In this document: in pieces, positions 9,734-20,119 of the stretch
How positions within the stretch are numbered: the first letter of the stretch is position 1
Layout of the letters: each line of letters begins with the position of its first letter
Assembly (NCBI GenBank): GCA_040954445.1
Contig: CP144361.1
Span: forward strand, 992,001-1,056,000
Length of the DNA: 64,000 nt
Source of the DNA: Burkholderia sp.
Lineage (GTDB): Bacteria; Pseudomonadota; Gammaproteobacteria; Burkholderiales; Burkholderiaceae
Direction of reading: 5' to 3'
Position numbers and translations under genes: made by a program
The notes under the pieces: model-generated
The model's database searches: none
What the model was told of the DNA's origin: nothing
What the model saw: only the letters and a program-made list of their open reading frames with translations

Positions 9734-10045
9734 ATGCAAAAGCAAAAAATCCGCATTCGCCTGAAAGCTTTCGACTATCGTCTGATCGACCAGTCGGCTG
9801 CCGAGATCGTCGACACGGCGAAGCGGACGGGTGCAATCGTTCGTGGCCCGGTTCCGCTACCGACCCGCATCCAGCGATTCGACATTCTGCGTTCCCCGCA
9901 TGTCAATAAGACTTCGCGTGACCAGCTTGAAATCCGCACTCACCAGCGGCTGATGGACATCATCGATCCGACAGACAAAACTGTCGACGCACTGATGAAG
10001 CTCGACTTGCCGGCTGGCGTAGACGTTGAAATCAAGCTGCAGTAA
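9734..10045 (+). CDS. rpsJ: 30S ribosomal protein S10
   Basis: Small-subunit head protein, also the NusE partner in transcription antitermination. The 103 residues cover the family from [19 protein letters not shown] to the C-terminal VDVEIKLQ, with the conserved PLPTRI and [12 protein letters not shown] segments. A ribosome-binding site (AAGGA) precedes the ATG. It is the first gene of the S10 operon here. In free-living Burkholderia tuf and fusA lie upstream; here that position is taken by IS5- and IS630-type DNA, so the operon start has been rebuilt and its promoter is uncertain. Confidence 0.97.
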   Translation: MQKQKIRIRLKAFDYRLIDQSAAEIVDTAKRTGAIVRGPVPLPTRIQRFDILRSPHVNKTSRDQLEIRTHQRLMDIIDPTDKTVDALMKLDLPAGVDVEIKLQ

Positions 10046-10232
10046 GGCTCTCGGCAGATCCGGACCTGACTCGAAACGCTCAGTCTTTCATTGCTTGCTG
10101 GAAACGTAGAGCCTCGCTATGATGATAGCGGTTTCATCATATTTGCGTAAAAATCGATGCGCTTGCCCTTGTGGAAAATGCGTCGTTTTGAAAATTAGCC
10201 CCGACCAATCGCAGTCGGAAATGGAGAAAACG

Positions 10233-10883
10233 ATGAGCCTTGGACTCGTAGGTCGCAAGGTTGGTATGACTCGTATTTTCACGGCTGAAGGAGATTCGAT
10301 TCCCGTCACCGTGCTGGACGTGTCGGACAACCGCGTGACGCAGATCAAGACAGTTGAAACTGATGGCTATACGGCCGTGCAGGTTGCATTTGGATCCCGT
10401 CGTGCATCGGGTGTGACGAAGCCGCTGGCAGGTCATCTCGCCAAGGCCGGCGTTGAAGCCGGTGAAGTCCTCAAGGAATTCCGCATAGATGCGGCTAAAG
10501 CAGCTGAGCTATCGAATGGTGCTATCGTCGGCCCCGATCTCTTTGAAGTAGGCCAAAAGGTCGATGTGCAAGGCGTGTCGATCGGTAAGGGCTATGCCGG
10601 TACAATCAAGCGTTACAACTTCAGCTCGGGTCGCGCAACGCACGGTAACTCGCGCTCACACAACGTGCCGGGCTCGATCGGCATGGCGCAGGATCCGGGT
10701 CGTGTGTTCCCGGGCAAGCGCATGACCGGTCATATGGGGAACGTGACGGTTACGGTTCAGAACCTCGAAATCGCGCGTATCGACGCCGAGCGCAAGCTGC
10801 TGCTCGTGAAGGGCGCAATTCCAGGCGCGAAGGGCGGCAAAGTCTTCGTGACGCAGGCCGTCAAGACCAAGGGAGCGAAATAA
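10233..10883 (+). CDS. rplC: 50S ribosomal protein L3
   Basis: Early 23S rRNA-binding assembly protein that reaches towards the peptidyl-transferase centre. I start it at [16 protein letters not shown] (10233); an open frame extends upstream to 10119 but that part is not homologous. The product is 216 aa with the family motif [18 protein letters not shown], whose Gln (in GMAQDP) is the usual methylated site. GGAGAAAA precedes the start. The stop overlaps the rplD start by one base (TAATG). Confidence 0.97.
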   Translation: MSLGLVGRKVGMTRIFTAEGDSIPVTVLDVSDNRVTQIKTVETDGYTAVQVAFGSRRASGVTKPLAGHLAKAGVEAGEVLKEFRIDAAKAAELSNGAIVGPDLFEVGQKVDVQGVSIGKGYAGTIKRYNFSSGRATHGNSRSHNVPGSIGMAQDPGRVFPGKRMTGHMGNVTVTVQNLEIARIDAERKLLLVKGAIPGAKGGKVFVTQAVKTKGAK

Positions 10884-11503
10884 TGGAACTCAGGCTCCTG
10901 AGTGAAAATGGTCAAGAAGGTGCGTCGATCGACGCATCGGATATCGTGTTTGGCCGTGACTACAACGAGGCGCTGATCCACCAAGTCGTCGTGGCTTACC
11001 AGGCGAACGCTCGCCAGGGTAACCGCGCGCAGAAAGATCGCGGGCAAGTCAAGCATACGACCAAGAAGCCGTGGCGCCAGAAGGGTACGGGCCGCGCTCG
11101 TGCCGGTATGTCGTCGAGCCCGCTGTGGCGGGGAGGTGGCCGTATCTTCCCGAATTCGCCGGAAGAAAATTTCTCGCACAAGATCAACAAAAAAATGCAT
11201 CGTGCCGGTCTGCGCTCCATCTTCTCGCAGCTGGTCCGCGAAGGCCGTCTTTCGGTTGTTGAGCGACTGACGCTCGAGGCACCGAAGACTCAGCTGCTGG
11301 CTGAGAAGTTTAAGGCCATGGGCCTCGAATCCGTTCTCGTAATCACCGATACGGTCGATGAGCATTTGTACCTTGCGTCGCGCAACCTGCCGAATGTGGC
11401 GGTTGTCGAGCCGCGTTACGCCGACCCATTGTCGCTGATCTACTTCAAGAAGATCCTGGTTACGAAGGCTGCGGTCCCCCAAATCGAGGAGTTGCTGTCA
11501 TGA
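10883..11503 (+). CDS. rplD: 50S ribosomal protein L4
   Basis: Lines the peptide exit tunnel through an extended loop; in enterobacteria it also represses the S10 operon. 206 aa, starting in the TAATG overlap with rplC. The tunnel loop is visible around residues 55-100 ([24 protein letters not shown]). It overlaps the rplW start by 4 bp (ATGA), so the two are translationally coupled. Confidence 0.97.
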   Translation: MELRLLSENGQEGASIDASDIVFGRDYNEALIHQVVVAYQANARQGNRAQKDRGQVKHTTKKPWRQKGTGRARAGMSSSPLWRGGGRIFPNSPEENFSHKINKKMHRAGLRSIFSQLVREGRLSVVERLTLEAPKTQLLAEKFKAMGLESVLVITDTVDEHLYLASRNLPNVAVVEPRYADPLSLIYFKKILVTKAAVPQIEELLS

Positions 11504-11814
11504 GCGAGATGCGCAAGAACGATCATCGTTTGATGCAGGTCCTGTTCGCGCCGGTGGTCTCCGAGAAGGCGACCCTGATTGCCGGAAAAAATCAGCAAGT
11601 TGTGTTTGAAGTCGCAACGGATGCCACGAAGCAGGAAGTGCAGGCCGCTGTCGAGCTGCTGTTCAAAGTGGAAGTTGATTCCGTCAACGTGCTGGTCCAG
11701 AAAGGTAAGCAAAAGCGTTTCGGTCGCTTGATGGGGCGTCGCAAAGACGTGAAGAAGGCGTACGTCTGCTTGAAGCCTGGCCAGGAAATCAATTTTGAAG
11801 CGGAGGCCAAGTAA
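11500..11814 (+). CDS. rplW: 50S ribosomal protein L23
   Basis: Sits at the exit-tunnel mouth and docks trigger factor and SRP. 104 aa, [23 protein letters not shown], with the conserved KQKRFGR and [11 protein letters not shown] segments. Start inside the ATGA overlap with rplD; the next gene begins 2 bp after the stop. Confidence 0.97.
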   Translation: MSEMRKNDHRLMQVLFAPVVSEKATLIAGKNQQVVFEVATDATKQEVQAAVELLFKVEVDSVNVLVQKGKQKRFGRLMGRRKDVKKAYVCLKPGQEINFEAEAK

Positions 11815-11816
11815 TC

Positions 11817-12643
11817 ATGGCAATCGTGAAGGTTAAGCCGACTTCGCCGGGGCGCCGCGCGAAAGTCAAAGTGGTCAACAAGGATTTGCATAAAGGAACG
11901 CCATTCGCGCCGTTGCTCGACACGCAGAGTACGACCGCAGGTCGTAACAACAACGGTCGCATCACCACTCGCCACAAAGGCGGTAGTCACAAACAACACT
12001 ACCGTGTCGTCGATTTCCGTCGCAACAAGGACGGCATCCCTGCAAAAGTCGAACGTCTCGAGTATGATCCGAACCGTAGCGCGAACATCGCGCTGGTTCT
12101 ATACGCAGACGGCGAGCGTCGCTACATCATTGTGCCGAAGGGTGTTACGGTCGGCCAGCAGCTACTGTCCGGTTCGGAAGCGCCGATTCACGCGGGCAAT
12201 GCCCTGCCGATCCGTAATATTCCGGTCGGAACGACGATCCACTGCATCGAGATGCTCCCGGGCAAAGGAGCGCAGATTGCGCGTTCGCCGGCACCTCGGC
12301 CATGCTGCTCGCTCGTGAAGGCGTCTACGCACAGGTTCGTCTGCGTTCCGGAGAAATCCGCCGCGTGCACATTGAGTGCCGTGCGACGATCGGCGAAGTC
12401 GGCAACGAAGAGCACAGCCTGCGCCAGATCGGCAAGGCCGGTGCCAACCGCTGGCGCGGTATACGCCCAACGGTTCGTGGCGTCGCGATGAACCCGATCG
12501 ATCACCCGCACGGTGGTGGTGAAGGCAAGACTGCAGCAGGTCGCGATCCGGTGAGTCCGTGGGGTACACCGGCGAAGGGTTTCCGTACGCGTCGCAACAA
12601 GCGCACGACGACGATGATTGTTCAGCGCCGTCACAAGCGTTAA
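11817..12643 (+). CDS. rplB: 50S ribosomal protein L2, frameshifted by one base in this sequence
   Basis: L2 is needed for subunit association and peptidyl-transferase activity. The frame is canonical from [20 protein letters not shown] to GKGAQIARS (residue 157), then derails into PAPRPCCS and would stop at 12491 (224 aa). The normal continuation [16 protein letters not shown] through [10 protein letters not shown] to IVQRRHKR is intact in another frame up to 12643. Adding one G in TCGCCGGC at about 12287 restores a 275-aa L2, the family length. The truncated product would lack the HPHGGG segment. Because L2 is essential and both halves are well conserved, a sequencing or assembly error, or a rescued indel, is more likely than gene loss. 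Confidence 0.9.
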
Positions 12644-12653
12644 GGAGTAGGCA

Positions 12654-12929
12654 ATGGCACGTTCTGTTAAAAAAGGTCCGTTTTGCGACGCTCATTTGCT
12701 GAAAAAAGTTGAGGTGGCTGCAGCTTCGCGCGACAAGAAGCCGATCAAGACCTGGTCGCGTCGTTCGACGATCCTCCCCGACTTTATCGGTTTGACGATC
12801 GCTGTCCATAACGGTCGTCAACATGTTCCGGTGTACATCTCGGAAAACATGGTCGGCCACAAGCTTGGCGAGTTTGCACTGACTCGTACTTTCAAGGGTC
12901 ACGCGGCCGACAAGAAAGCCAAAAAATAA
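12654..12929 (+). CDS. rpsS: 30S ribosomal protein S19
   Basis: Binds the 30S head with S13 near the A-site tRNA. 91 aa, [20 protein letters not shown] with the conserved [16 protein letters not shown] and [11 protein letters not shown] blocks. AGGAG lies 5 bp upstream of the start. 10 bp after rplB, 12 bp before rplV. Confidence 0.97.
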   Translation: MARSVKKGPFCDAHLLKKVEVAAASRDKKPIKTWSRRSTILPDFIGLTIAVHNGRQHVPVYISENMVGHKLGEFALTRTFKGHAADKKAKK

Positions 12930-12941
12930 GAGGCAATCAAG

Positions 12942-13271
12942 ATGGAAGTGAAAGCCATTCATCACGGCGCCCGCATCTCAGCGCAAAAGACTCGCCTGGT
13001 GGCTGACCAAATCCGCGGTTTGCCGGTTAACAAGGCGCTGAACGTCCTGATGTTCTCGCCAAAGAAAGCCGCCGGCATCGTTAAGAAGGTGGTGTTGTCG
13101 GCTATCGCGAATGCGGAGCACAACGAAGGTGCAGACATCGGCGAGCTCAAAATCAAGAGCATCTACGTCGACAAGGCTGCCTCGCTTAAGCGTTTTACCG
13201 CCTGTGCGAAGGGACGCGGAAACCGCATTGAGAAGCAGTCCTGTCACATCACTGTGACGGTCGGAAATTAA
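12942..13271 (+). CDS. rplV: 50S ribosomal protein L22
   Basis: Spans the large subunit and lines the exit tunnel with a long beta-hairpin. 109 aa starting [22 protein letters not shown]; the hairpin loop [23 protein letters not shown] lies near residues 83-105. The usual loop has arginines where TACAKGRG appears, and two cysteines stand out here (the SCHI cysteine and the A-C-A). Confidence 0.96.
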   Translation: MEVKAIHHGARISAQKTRLVADQIRGLPVNKALNVLMFSPKKAAGIVKKVVLSAIANAEHNEGADIGELKIKSIYVDKAASLKRFTACAKGRGNRIEKQSCHITVTVGN

Positions 13272-13281
13272 GGGGGACATG

Positions 13282-14091
13282 ATGGGACAGAAAATTCATC
13301 CGACTGGCTTCCGTCTGGCCGTAAGCCGTAATTGGGCTTCGCGTTGGTACGCAAATAATAACAATTTCGCGGCGATGCTGCAAAAAGATATCGGCGTCCG
13401 TGAGTATCTGAAGAAGAAGTTGAAAAACGCCTCGGTTAGTCGCGTCGTCATCGAACGCCCAGCGAAGAACGCACGGATCACGATTTACAGCTCGCGTCCG
13501 GGCGTCGTCATCGGCAAGAAAGGTGAGGACATCGAACTGCTGAAGACAGAACTGCAACGCCGCATGGGCGTGCCAGTTCATGTGAACATTGAAGAGATTC
13601 GTAAGCCGGAAACCGATGCTCAGCTGATCGCCGATTCGATCACGCAGCAGCTCGAGCGTCGAATTATGTTTCGCCGCGCAATGAAGCGTGCGATGCAGAC
13701 CGCTATGCGTCTGGGTGCACACGGCATCAAAATCATGAGTGCCGGTCGTCTAAACGGCATCGAAATCGCTCGTACCGAGTGGTATCGTGAAGGTCGCGTG
13801 CCCTTACATACGCTGCGCGCTGACATCGATTACGCAACGTCAGAAGCAAAGACGACGTACGGCATCATCGGCGTCAAGGTGTGGGTGTACAAGGGCGACA
13901 CGCTGGGCCGTAATGATGCGCCCGTGCTCCAGGAAGTGACAGAAGACAAGCGCCCTCGTCGCAACGTGCGTCCTGGCGATCGTCGTTCGCGCCGTGACGG
14001 TGGAGGAGGTGGTGGTCCAGGTGCTGCCCGTCCTGGCGCGGTGCGTCGTCGCGTTGCAGGCAAGCCGGAAAGCCGCAAGACTGGAGAATAA
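13282..14091 (+). CDS. rpsC: 30S ribosomal protein S3
   Basis: Forms part of the mRNA entry tunnel with helicase activity. I take the second of two tandem ATGs ([12 protein letters not shown]), the conserved start, giving 269 aa; GGGGGA lies just upstream. The type-2 KH domain has GKKG at residues 78-81 ([13 protein letters not shown]). The C-terminus is a Gly/Arg-rich tail ([18 protein letters not shown]) as in Burkholderia. The stop overlaps the start region of rplP. Confidence 0.97.
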   Translation: MGQKIHPTGFRLAVSRNWASRWYANNNNFAAMLQKDIGVREYLKKKLKNASVSRVVIERPAKNARITIYSSRPGVVIGKKGEDIELLKTELQRRMGVPVHVNIEEIRKPETDAQLIADSITQQLERRIMFRRAMKRAMQTAMRLGAHGIKIMSAGRLNGIEIARTEWYREGRVPLHTLRADIDYATSEAKTTYGIIGVKVWVYKGDTLGRNDAPVLQEVTEDKRPRRNVRPGDRRSRRDGGGGGGPGAARPGAVRRRVAGKPESRKTGE

Positions 14092-14093
14092 TG

Positions 14094-14510
14094 ATGCTGC
14101 AACCGAAACGCAGAAAATATCGTAAGGAACAAAAGGGTCGTAATACCGGTATCGCGACGCGCGGCAACGCAGTGTCGTTCGGTGAATTCGGCCTGCAGGC
14201 TATCGGTCGAAGCCGTGTGACCGCGCGCCAGATTGAAGCGGCGCGGCGGGCCATGACTCGTCACATCAAGCGCGGCGGTCGGATCTGGATCCGTATTTTC
14301 CCAGACAAGCCGATTTCGCAGAAGCCTGCCGAAGTGCGGATGGGTAACGGTAAGGGTAACCCTGAGTACTACGTCGCCGAGATTCAGCCGGGCAAGATGC
14401 TGTACGAAATGGATGGCGTAACCGAAGAACTGGCACGCGAAGCGTTCCGTCTAGCAGCTGCGAAGCTGCCGCTCAAGACGGCATTCATCGTTCGTCAGCT
14501 CGGTGCCTAA
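14094..14510 (+). CDS. rplP: 50S ribosomal protein L16
   Basis: Helps position A-site tRNA on the large subunit. 138 aa from [19 protein letters not shown]; an adjacent upstream ATG at 14091 overlaps the rpsC stop and would add one Met, so coupling is likely. Conserved [25 protein letters not shown] and [15 protein letters not shown] blocks are present. Confidence 0.96.
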   Translation: MLQPKRRKYRKEQKGRNTGIATRGNAVSFGEFGLQAIGRSRVTARQIEAARRAMTRHIKRGGRIWIRIFPDKPISQKPAEVRMGNGKGNPEYYVAEIQPGKMLYEMDGVTEELAREAFRLAAAKLPLKTAFIVRQLGA

Positions 14511-14522
14511 GGAGGAGAAAAC

Positions 14523-14717
14523 ATGAAGGCTTCCGAACTTCTCCAGAAAGATCTGGCCTTGCTCAACCAGGAGCTGTCGGCGCTGTTGAAGGCACAATTC
14601 AGCCTGCGCATGCAACTCGCGACCCAGCAGCTTACGAACACAAGCCAGCTGAAGAAAGTTCGTCGCGATATTGCTCGTGTGCGGACCATCCTGACTCAGA
14701 AGGCAAATCAAAAATGA
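14523..14717 (+). CDS. rpmC: 50S ribosomal protein L29
   Basis: Two-helix protein by the exit tunnel. 64 aa, [57 protein letters not shown] is recognisable over its full length. GGAGGAG precedes the start, the best Shine-Dalgarno in this cluster. It overlaps rpsQ by 4 bp (ATGA). Confidence 0.95.
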   Translation: MKASELLQKDLALLNQELSALLKAQFSLRMQLATQQLTNTSQLKKVRRDIARVRTILTQKANQK

Positions 14718-14986
14718 ATGATAGCGTGAAAACCTCGCTCAAGCGGACGTTGGTCGGTCGTGTGGTCAGCAACAAGATGGACAAGACCGTTACGGTGTTG
14801 ATTGAGAATCGTGTCAAGCATCCAATTTATGGCAAGTACGTCGTGCGCTCGAAGAAGTACCATGCACACGATGAAGCGAATACCTACAACGAGGGCGACC
14901 TCGTCGAAATCCAAACAACGCCTCCTCTTTCGAAGACTAAGGCCTGGATGGTATTGCGCTTGATCGAAGCAGCCCGCGTCATCTAA
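14714..14986 (+). CDS. rpsQ: 30S ribosomal protein S17
   Basis: Primary 16S-binding OB-fold protein. 90 aa, [31 protein letters not shown] with the conserved [16 protein letters not shown] segment. Last gene before the only native gap in the cluster (14987-15304). Confidence 0.96.
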   Translation: MNDSVKTSLKRTLVGRVVSNKMDKTVTVLIENRVKHPIYGKYVVRSKKYHAHDEANTYNEGDLVEIQTTPPLSKTKAWMVLRLIEAARVI

Positions 14987-15052
14987 GCGAGACCGTCGAA
15001 AAACCATAAGCAGTGAAAGTGCTTGAAATCGAAAAGTTTTTTCATTTTTTTC

Positions 15053-15080
15053 TTGTATAATAAGAATTATTTGTTATAAT
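15053..15080 (+). promoter_or_regulatory. Internal promoter between rpsQ and rplN
   Basis: TTGTAT (15053-15058) and TATAAT (15075-15080) are 16 bp apart in a strikingly AT-rich block (15030-15105) inside the 318-bp rpsQ-rplN gap. The rest of the gap, about 15110-15300, holds no gene I recognise and ends with a GGGAAAGATA ribosome-binding region. A promoter here would transcribe the spc part independently of rpsJ. Confidence 0.55.
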
Positions 15081-15304
15081 TTCTATTTTTCTTATTTACA
15101 GGTTTCCTGTCGCGGGAGAAGTCACGGTGGGGGTAGCGCAGCCGTGTTCTGTCGGCTCAACGATTCGCCGATTTACGATCGGTGGTGGGTGCGTTTGTCA
15201 TCTATGCTGTGTAAACTGAAGCAATCGCACTTGGCTTGACAGGGCCAAGTGCTGAGCGTATGTGCCATGGTGGTGCATCCGGATTAAGTTGGGAAAGATA
15301 AACC

Positions 15305-15673
15305 ATGATCCAGACCGAATCTCGGCTTGAAGTAGCCGACAACACGGGTGCACGTGAAGTCATGTGCATCAAAGTGCTTGGCGGCTCGAAGCGTCGTTAT
15401 GCTAGCATTGGCGACATCATCAAGGTGACCGTCAAGGAAGCAACGCCGCGCGGGCGTGTGAAGAAAGGCGAAATTTACAATGCCGTGGTCGTGCGCACCG
15501 CCAAGGGCGTGCGTCGTCAGGACGGTTCGCTGATCAAGTTCGACGGCAACGCTGCTGTGCTTTTGAACAACAAGCATGAGCCGATCGGCACCCGTATTTT
15601 CGGGCCGGTCACGCGTGAGCTGCGTAGCGAACGATTCATGAAGATTATTTCGCTGGCACCAGAAGTGCTCTAA
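15305..15673 (+). CDS. rplN: 50S ribosomal protein L14
   Basis: Subunit-interface protein contacting 16S helix 14. 122 aa, [27 protein letters not shown], with the signature block ending [19 protein letters not shown] and [21 protein letters not shown]. First gene after the internal promoter region. Confidence 0.97.
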   Translation: MIQTESRLEVADNTGAREVMCIKVLGGSKRRYASIGDIIKVTVKEATPRGRVKKGEIYNAVVVRTAKGVRRQDGSLIKFDGNAAVLLNNKHEPIGTRIFGPVTRELRSERFMKIISLAPEVL

Positions 15674-15682
15674 GGAGTTGCG

Positions 15683-15988
15683 ATGAACAGGATTCGCAAG
15701 GGTGACGAAGTCATCGTTGTCACCGGCAAAGACAAGGGCAAGCGCGGCGTCGTGCTGGCGGTCGGTGCCGAGCATGTAACCGTTGAAGGTATCAACCTCG
15801 TCAAAAAACATGTGAAGCCGAACCCGATGAAGGGTACGACGGGTGGTGTGGAAGAGAGGACGATGCCGTTACATATTTCAAACGTTGCACTGGTCGACGT
15901 GAACGGTAAGGCCTCGCGTGTCGGCGTCACGGTCGAGGAAGGCAAGAAGGTTCGCTTCCTGAAGACGACCGGTGCCGTTCTGGCTTGA
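15683..15988 (+). CDS. rplX: 50S ribosomal protein L24
   Basis: Assembly initiator that binds near the exit tunnel. 101 aa with the KOW motif ([18 protein letters not shown], residues 5-22). AAGGAG precedes the start. Confidence 0.96.
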   Translation: MNRIRKGDEVIVVTGKDKGKRGVVLAVGAEHVTVEGINLVKKHVKPNPMKGTTGGVEERTMPLHISNVALVDVNGKASRVGVTVEEGKKVRFLKTTGAVLA

Positions 15989-16000
15989 TGCGGAGTAGAA

Positions 16001-16540
16001 ATGGCACGTTTTCAAAAGCTTTATAAAGAAGCATTAGTTGGCAGCCTTGTCGAGAAGTTCGGCTATAAGTCGATTATGGAAGTGCCGCGCATTACCAAGA
16101 TCACCCTGAACATGGGCCTTGGCGAAGCGGTCGCTGACAAGAAAATCGTCGAAAACGCCGTTGGCGACCTGACGAAAATCGCAGGGCAGAAGCCTGTCGT
16201 GACGAAAGCACGCAAGGCAATCGCCGGATTCAAGATCCGCCAGGGCTACCCAATCGGTGCAATGGTGACGTTGCGCGGTCGCGCGATGTACGAATTCCTC
16301 GATCGTTTCGTGACGGTCGCCCTCCCCCGCGTGCGTGACTTCCGAGGAGTGTCGAGTCGCGCATTCGATGGTCGTGGCAACTACAACATTGGTGTGAAAG
16401 AGCAAATTATTTTCCCCGAAATTGATTACGACAAGATCGACGTCCTGCGTGGGCTGAACATCAGTATCACAACCACCGCGAAGACTGACGACGAAGCGAA
16501 GGCACTGCTCGCCAGCTTCAAATTTCCGTTCAGAAACTGA
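16001..16540 (+). CDS. rplE: 50S ribosomal protein L5
   Basis: Central-protuberance protein that loads 5S rRNA with L18. 179 aa, [31 protein letters not shown]; conserved LNMGLGEA and [21 protein letters not shown] are present, and it ends FKFPFRN as usual. Confidence 0.97.
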   Translation: MARFQKLYKEALVGSLVEKFGYKSIMEVPRITKITLNMGLGEAVADKKIVENAVGDLTKIAGQKPVVTKARKAIAGFKIRQGYPIGAMVTLRGRAMYEFLDRFVTVALPRVRDFRGVSSRAFDGRGNYNIGVKEQIIFPEIDYDKIDVLRGLNISITTTAKTDDEAKALLASFKFPFRN

Positions 16541-16550
16541 GGTTATCACC

Positions 16551-16856
16551 GTGGCTAAACTGGCACTGATCGAACGTGAAAAAAAGCGTGCTCGCCTAGC
16601 AGAGAAGTATGCACCGAAGCGTGCGGCACTGAAGGCGATTGTCGGCGACGAGAGTAAGTCGGACGAAGAGCGCTACGCCGCTCGGCTCGAACTGCAACAA
16701 CTGCCCCGCAACGCCAACCCGACCCGCAAGCGTAACCGCTGCGCGATCACGGGCCGTCCACGTGGCACGTTCCGTAAATTCGGCCTTGCGCGTAACAAGA
16801 TTCGTGAAATCGCTTTCCGCAGCGAGATTCCTGGCCTGACCAAGGCGAGCTGGTAA
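16551..16856 (+). CDS. rpsN: 30S ribosomal protein S14
   Basis: Head protein contacting S3 and S10. 101 aa with a GTG start ([17 protein letters not shown]). It is the zinc-free long form: it lacks the CxxC pairs and has [11 protein letters not shown] and [12 protein letters not shown]. 10 bp after rplE. Confidence 0.96.
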   Translation: MAKLALIEREKKRARLAEKYAPKRAALKAIVGDESKSDEERYAARLELQQLPRNANPTRKRNRCAITGRPRGTFRKFGLARNKIREIAFRSEIPGLTKASW

Positions 16857-16870
16857 TAGGAGAAACGTGA

Positions 16871-17266
16871 ATGAGCATGAGTGATCCTATCGCCGATATG
16901 CTGACTCGCATCCGCAACGCACAGATGGTCGAGAAGGTTTCGGTGGCCATGCCCTCTTCGAAGGTCAAGATCGCGATCGCCCAAGTCCTAAAGGAAGAAG
17001 GCTATATCGACGATTTTGCAGTCAAAACCGAAAGCGCGAAGGCAGAACTGAAGATTGTACTGAAGTACTACGCCGACCGCCCGGTCATCGAACGCCTCGA
17101 GCGCGTGTCGAGGCCCGGCCTGCGCATGTACCGCGGTCGCAATGACATCCCTCAGGTCATGAATGGCCTGGGTGTGACAATCGTCTCGACGCCGAAGGGC
17201 GTGATGACCGATCGCAAGGCGCGTGCTACGGGTGTCGGCGGCGAAGTCATCTGTTACGTCGCTTAA
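16871..17266 (+). CDS. rpsH: 30S ribosomal protein S8
   Basis: Central 16S binder; in enterobacteria also the spc operon repressor. 131 aa starting [18 protein letters not shown], with the C-terminal [26 protein letters not shown]. Its stop codon is inside the 9-bp target site of the IS that follows, so the reading frame survived by the narrowest margin. rplF, normally about 10 bp downstream, is now 1.2 kb away. Confidence 0.97.
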   Translation: MSMSDPIADMLTRIRNAQMVEKVSVAMPSSKVKIAIAQVLKEEGYIDDFAVKTESAKAELKIVLKYYADRPVIERLERVSRPGLRMYRGRNDIPQVMNGLGVTIVSTPKGVMTDRKARATGVGGEVICYVA

Positions 17267-17268
17267 CG

Positions 17269-18418
17269 ACATTGTTGCATAAATCTGTTGAGAGTCGGTG
17301 CCGTTTACGCGTAACGGCCGGAGCCGGCCCTTTGTTATCAAGTTAAATTCCAGCTTAACTTTCTAATTTTTAACAGAAAAATGCGCAAAGACATATGCAA
17401 GACATGTGAGCAGAAGGCCACGCTACTGTGTCAGGGACTGAGCGGCCTATAATGTGGGCCTGATCAACGGGGGGAACGTGACGATATGGATAGATGAGGT
17501 CGTTCTTGCCAGAATGCCCGAGACGCCAAGCCCGGTCGTGGTAACCGCCATCTCTCTGGCGATGCCGCTGATTCAGGCATCGCTTGGCGTGAAGACCCTC
17601 TATCGACGGACGCTGCGCGCCCTGAAAAATTTTGCTCGAAGTCTGCGCTATCTGGTCTTCCCAAACTTCCCGATGCCGAACTATACCACGCTCTTTTCCG
17701 GGCAAAAATGCTTGATATTGAGTTGCCGATTCTTCGCGTAGTGAACCGATCCACCTGGTAGATGACAGTACAGGTCTGCAAGTCTCCACCGAAGGTGGAT
17801 GGAAGGGGGGTACCCGCCAGCACGGCTACTCGAAGCGGCGTACGTGGCGTAAAGTCCATATCGCCCTCAACGCGAGAATGTGGGTTAAGCGCATGCAGCG
17901 CTGATGACTTATCAGGATGTGGCTGACGGTGACGTTCTGGCCAAGTTGCTCGACCAGATTTCGCGCGAAGAACAGATCGATATGATCGGCGGTGACAGTG
18001 CCCATAACACCAAGCCATGCCATCTGGTCATTGCTGCACGCAGTGTAGTTCCTACGATTCCGCCACGCCGAGGGCGTGCCTCATGGGCCACGCGGATGAG
18101 CTCGGTGCGGTGTGGCGTAATGGCGCGGTTGATGCAATTGCCCCTGATGGGCAATGAAAATGCAAGAAAGGCAGTGATTACCACTGGCGATCGCAGGCCG
18201 AAAATGCGATGTATCGGTTCAAGACGCTCACCGGTAACTGTCTCTGGGCGCGTCTCACATCGACTCGCAGAGGTGAGCGAGGGCGCGCCGTTTGCGTCGG
18301 CGTAATTAACCGCATGGCGGACCTCGCTTGTCCGCAAGCTGTTCGTATCGCCTGAAATTTTTGATCAATGTGTCTGCCGATGCTATGACGTCCTCACGCT
18401 CGATTTATGCAACAACGC
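17269..18418 (+). mobile_element. IS903-like IS5 element between rpsH and rplF, 9-bp duplication
   Basis: Termini GACATTGTTGCATAAATC and GATTTATGCAACAACGCC. The flanks read TCGCTTAAC (left) and TCGCTTAAT (right), a 9-bp duplication with one later change. The plus-strand transposase (VNGGNVTIWIDEVVLARMP, LYRRTLRALKNFARSLRYL, QHGYSKRRTWRKVHIALN) is broken by many frameshifts. It is transcribed in the operon direction, and at 1,150 bp it is near full length. Confidence 0.9.
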
Positions 18419-18455
18419 CTCGCTTAATCGAAGAGAAAAAACATGGAGAAAAAAC

Positions 18456-18986
18456 ATGTCTCGAATAGGTAAGAGCTCGATCGCGCTACAAGGTACCGAA
18501 GTGACGTTGGCAAATGGCTCCATCACTGTGAAGGGTCCGCTGGGCACGATTTCGCAAGTGGTCAATCCGCTTGTGACGGTGGTCAACCAGGATGGCACAC
18601 TGAATCTGGTGCCGGTCGACGAAAGCCGCGAAGCGAATGCACTGTCGGGTACGATGCGTGCGATCATCGCGAACATAGTGCACGGCGTGACTAATGGTTT
18701 CGAGCGCAAGCTGACGCTGGTTGGCGTCGGTTATCGTGCGCAGGCGCAAGGCGACAAGTTGAACCTGTTGCTGGGTTTCTCGCACCCGGTGATGCACCAG
18801 ATTCCGGCAGGCATCCAGGCTGAAACCCCGACGCAAACCGAAATCGTGATCAAGGGGATCAATAAGCAACAAGTCGGCCAAGTGGCTGCGGAAGTCCGCG
18901 CTTACCGTCCTCCGGAGCCCTATAAGGGCAAAGGAGTGCGCTATTCCGACGAGGTTTTAATCCTCAAAGAAACGAAAAAGAAGTAA
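18456..18986 (+). CDS. rplF: 50S ribosomal protein L6
   Basis: Binds 23S near the sarcin-ricin loop. 176 aa from [13 protein letters not shown] to the C-terminal signature [14 protein letters not shown] and LKETKKK. GGAG lies 8-11 bp upstream of the ATG; a second ATG (18443) in a repeated GAAAAAACATG context is out of frame. It is the first spc gene after the IS and must be expressed by read-through or a new promoter. Confidence 0.96.
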   Translation: MSRIGKSSIALQGTEVTLANGSITVKGPLGTISQVVNPLVTVVNQDGTLNLVPVDESREANALSGTMRAIIANIVHGVTNGFERKLTLVGVGYRAQAQGDKLNLLLGFSHPVMHQIPAGIQAETPTQTEIVIKGINKQQVGQVAAEVRAYRPPEPYKGKGVRYSDEVLILKETKKK

Positions 18987-18998
18987 GGGTGCAGAATC

Positions 18999-19364
18999 AT
19001 GGATAAGACTCAATCTCGCCTGCGCCGAGCTCGCCAGACGCGTATCAAGATCGCTAAGTTGCAGGTCGCGCGTCTCGCCGTGCACCGCACGAACTCGCAC
19101 ATTTACGCGCAAGTTTTCTCGCCGTGTGGCACTAAAGTGGTGGCCAGCGCATCGACGCTGGAAGCCGAAGTGCGTGCGCAGCTGGCTGATCAGTCTGGCA
19201 AGGGTGGCAACGTCAATGCCGCTATGCTGATCGGTAGGCGTATCGCCGAGAAGGCCAAGGCCTCCGGCATCGCATCTGTAGCCTTCGACCGCTCGGGCTT
19301 CAGCTACCATGGTCGCGTCAAGGCGCTGGCTGATGCAGCTCGCGAAGCTGGGCTCAAGTTTTAA
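18999..19364 (+). CDS. rplR: 50S ribosomal protein L18
   Basis: 5S rRNA binding protein. 121 aa, [18 protein letters not shown] with [14 protein letters not shown] and the C-terminal [26 protein letters not shown] block. 12 bp after rplF. Confidence 0.97.
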   Translation: MDKTQSRLRRARQTRIKIAKLQVARLAVHRTNSHIYAQVFSPCGTKVVASASTLEAEVRAQLADQSGKGGNVNAAMLIGRRIAEKAKASGIASVAFDRSGFSYHGRVKALADAAREAGLKF

Positions 19365-19378
19365 GGGAAGAATTTGTC

Positions 19379-19897
19379 ATGGTAAAGATGCAAGCGAAAG
19401 TGCAGGCTGACGAGCGTGACGATGGCCTTCGAGAAAAAATGATTTCCGTCAATCGCGTGACCAAGGTCGTGAAAGGTGGCCGAATTCTCGGTTTCGCCGC
19501 GCTGACCGTGGTTGGTGACGGTAATGGCCGCGTCGGTATGGGCAAGGGCAAGGCGAAGGAAGTGCCGGCCGCTGTCCAGAAGGCAATGGAGCAGGCTCGC
19601 CGCAACATGTTCAAGGTACCGCTGCAGAGCGGTACACTGCAACATGAAGTGCATGGCAAGCACGGTGCGTCGACGGTCCTCCTCGCTCCGGCGAGGAGTG
19701 GTACCGGCGTGATCGCCGGCGGCCCAATGCGCGCAGTGTTTGACGTGATGGGGGTGCAGAACGTTGTCGCGAAGAGCCACGGCTCGACGAACTCGTACAA
19801 CCTGGTTCGTGCGACGCTCGACGGCCTGCGCAAGCAATCGACGCCGGCTAACATTGCTGCCAAGCGCGGCAAGTCGGTCGAAGATTTTTTTGACTAA
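19379..19897 (+). CDS. rpsE: 30S ribosomal protein S5
   Basis: Decoding-fidelity protein at the mRNA entry. 172 aa; the double-stranded RNA-binding-like domain ([18 protein letters not shown]) is followed by [14 protein letters not shown] and the C-terminal [18 protein letters not shown]. Confidence 0.97.
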   Translation: MVKMQAKVQADERDDGLREKMISVNRVTKVVKGGRILGFAALTVVGDGNGRVGMGKGKAKEVPAAVQKAMEQARRNMFKVPLQSGTLQHEVHGKHGASTVLLAPARSGTGVIAGGPMRAVFDVMGVQNVVAKSHGSTNSYNLVRATLDGLRKQSTPANIAAKRGKSVEDFFD

Positions 19898-19912
19898 GCC
19901 CAGGTTATCATT

Positions 19913-20098
19913 ATGTCTGATAAAACTGTCAAAGTTCAGCTCATTAAGAGCTTGATTGGGGCCCGTGAATCGCACGGTGCCACCGTGCGTGGTTTGGGTC
20001 TACGTCGACTTAACTCGGTCAGCGAGTTGCAGGATACGCCGGCCGTGCGCGGCATGATCAACAAGGTCTCGTACCTTGTTAAGGTCATTGGTAAGTAG
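19913..20098 (+). CDS. rpmD: 50S ribosomal protein L30
   Basis: Small 23S-binding protein. 61 aa, [35 protein letters not shown] matches the family throughout and ends [10 protein letters not shown]. 15 bp after rpsE. Downstream, an IS200-like relic separates it from rplO. Confidence 0.95.
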   Translation: MSDKTVKVQLIKSLIGARESHGATVRGLGLRRLNSVSELQDTPAVRGMINKVSYLVKVIGK

Positions 20099-20119
20099 CA
20101 CCGACTGCGGATCAATCTT

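Noticed and set aside
13833..14264. Minus-strand frames opposite rpsC and rplP, and similar long shadows opposite hslU, argS and metH
   Set aside because: They lie antisense to well-supported genes in GC-rich coding DNA and have no recognisable domains.
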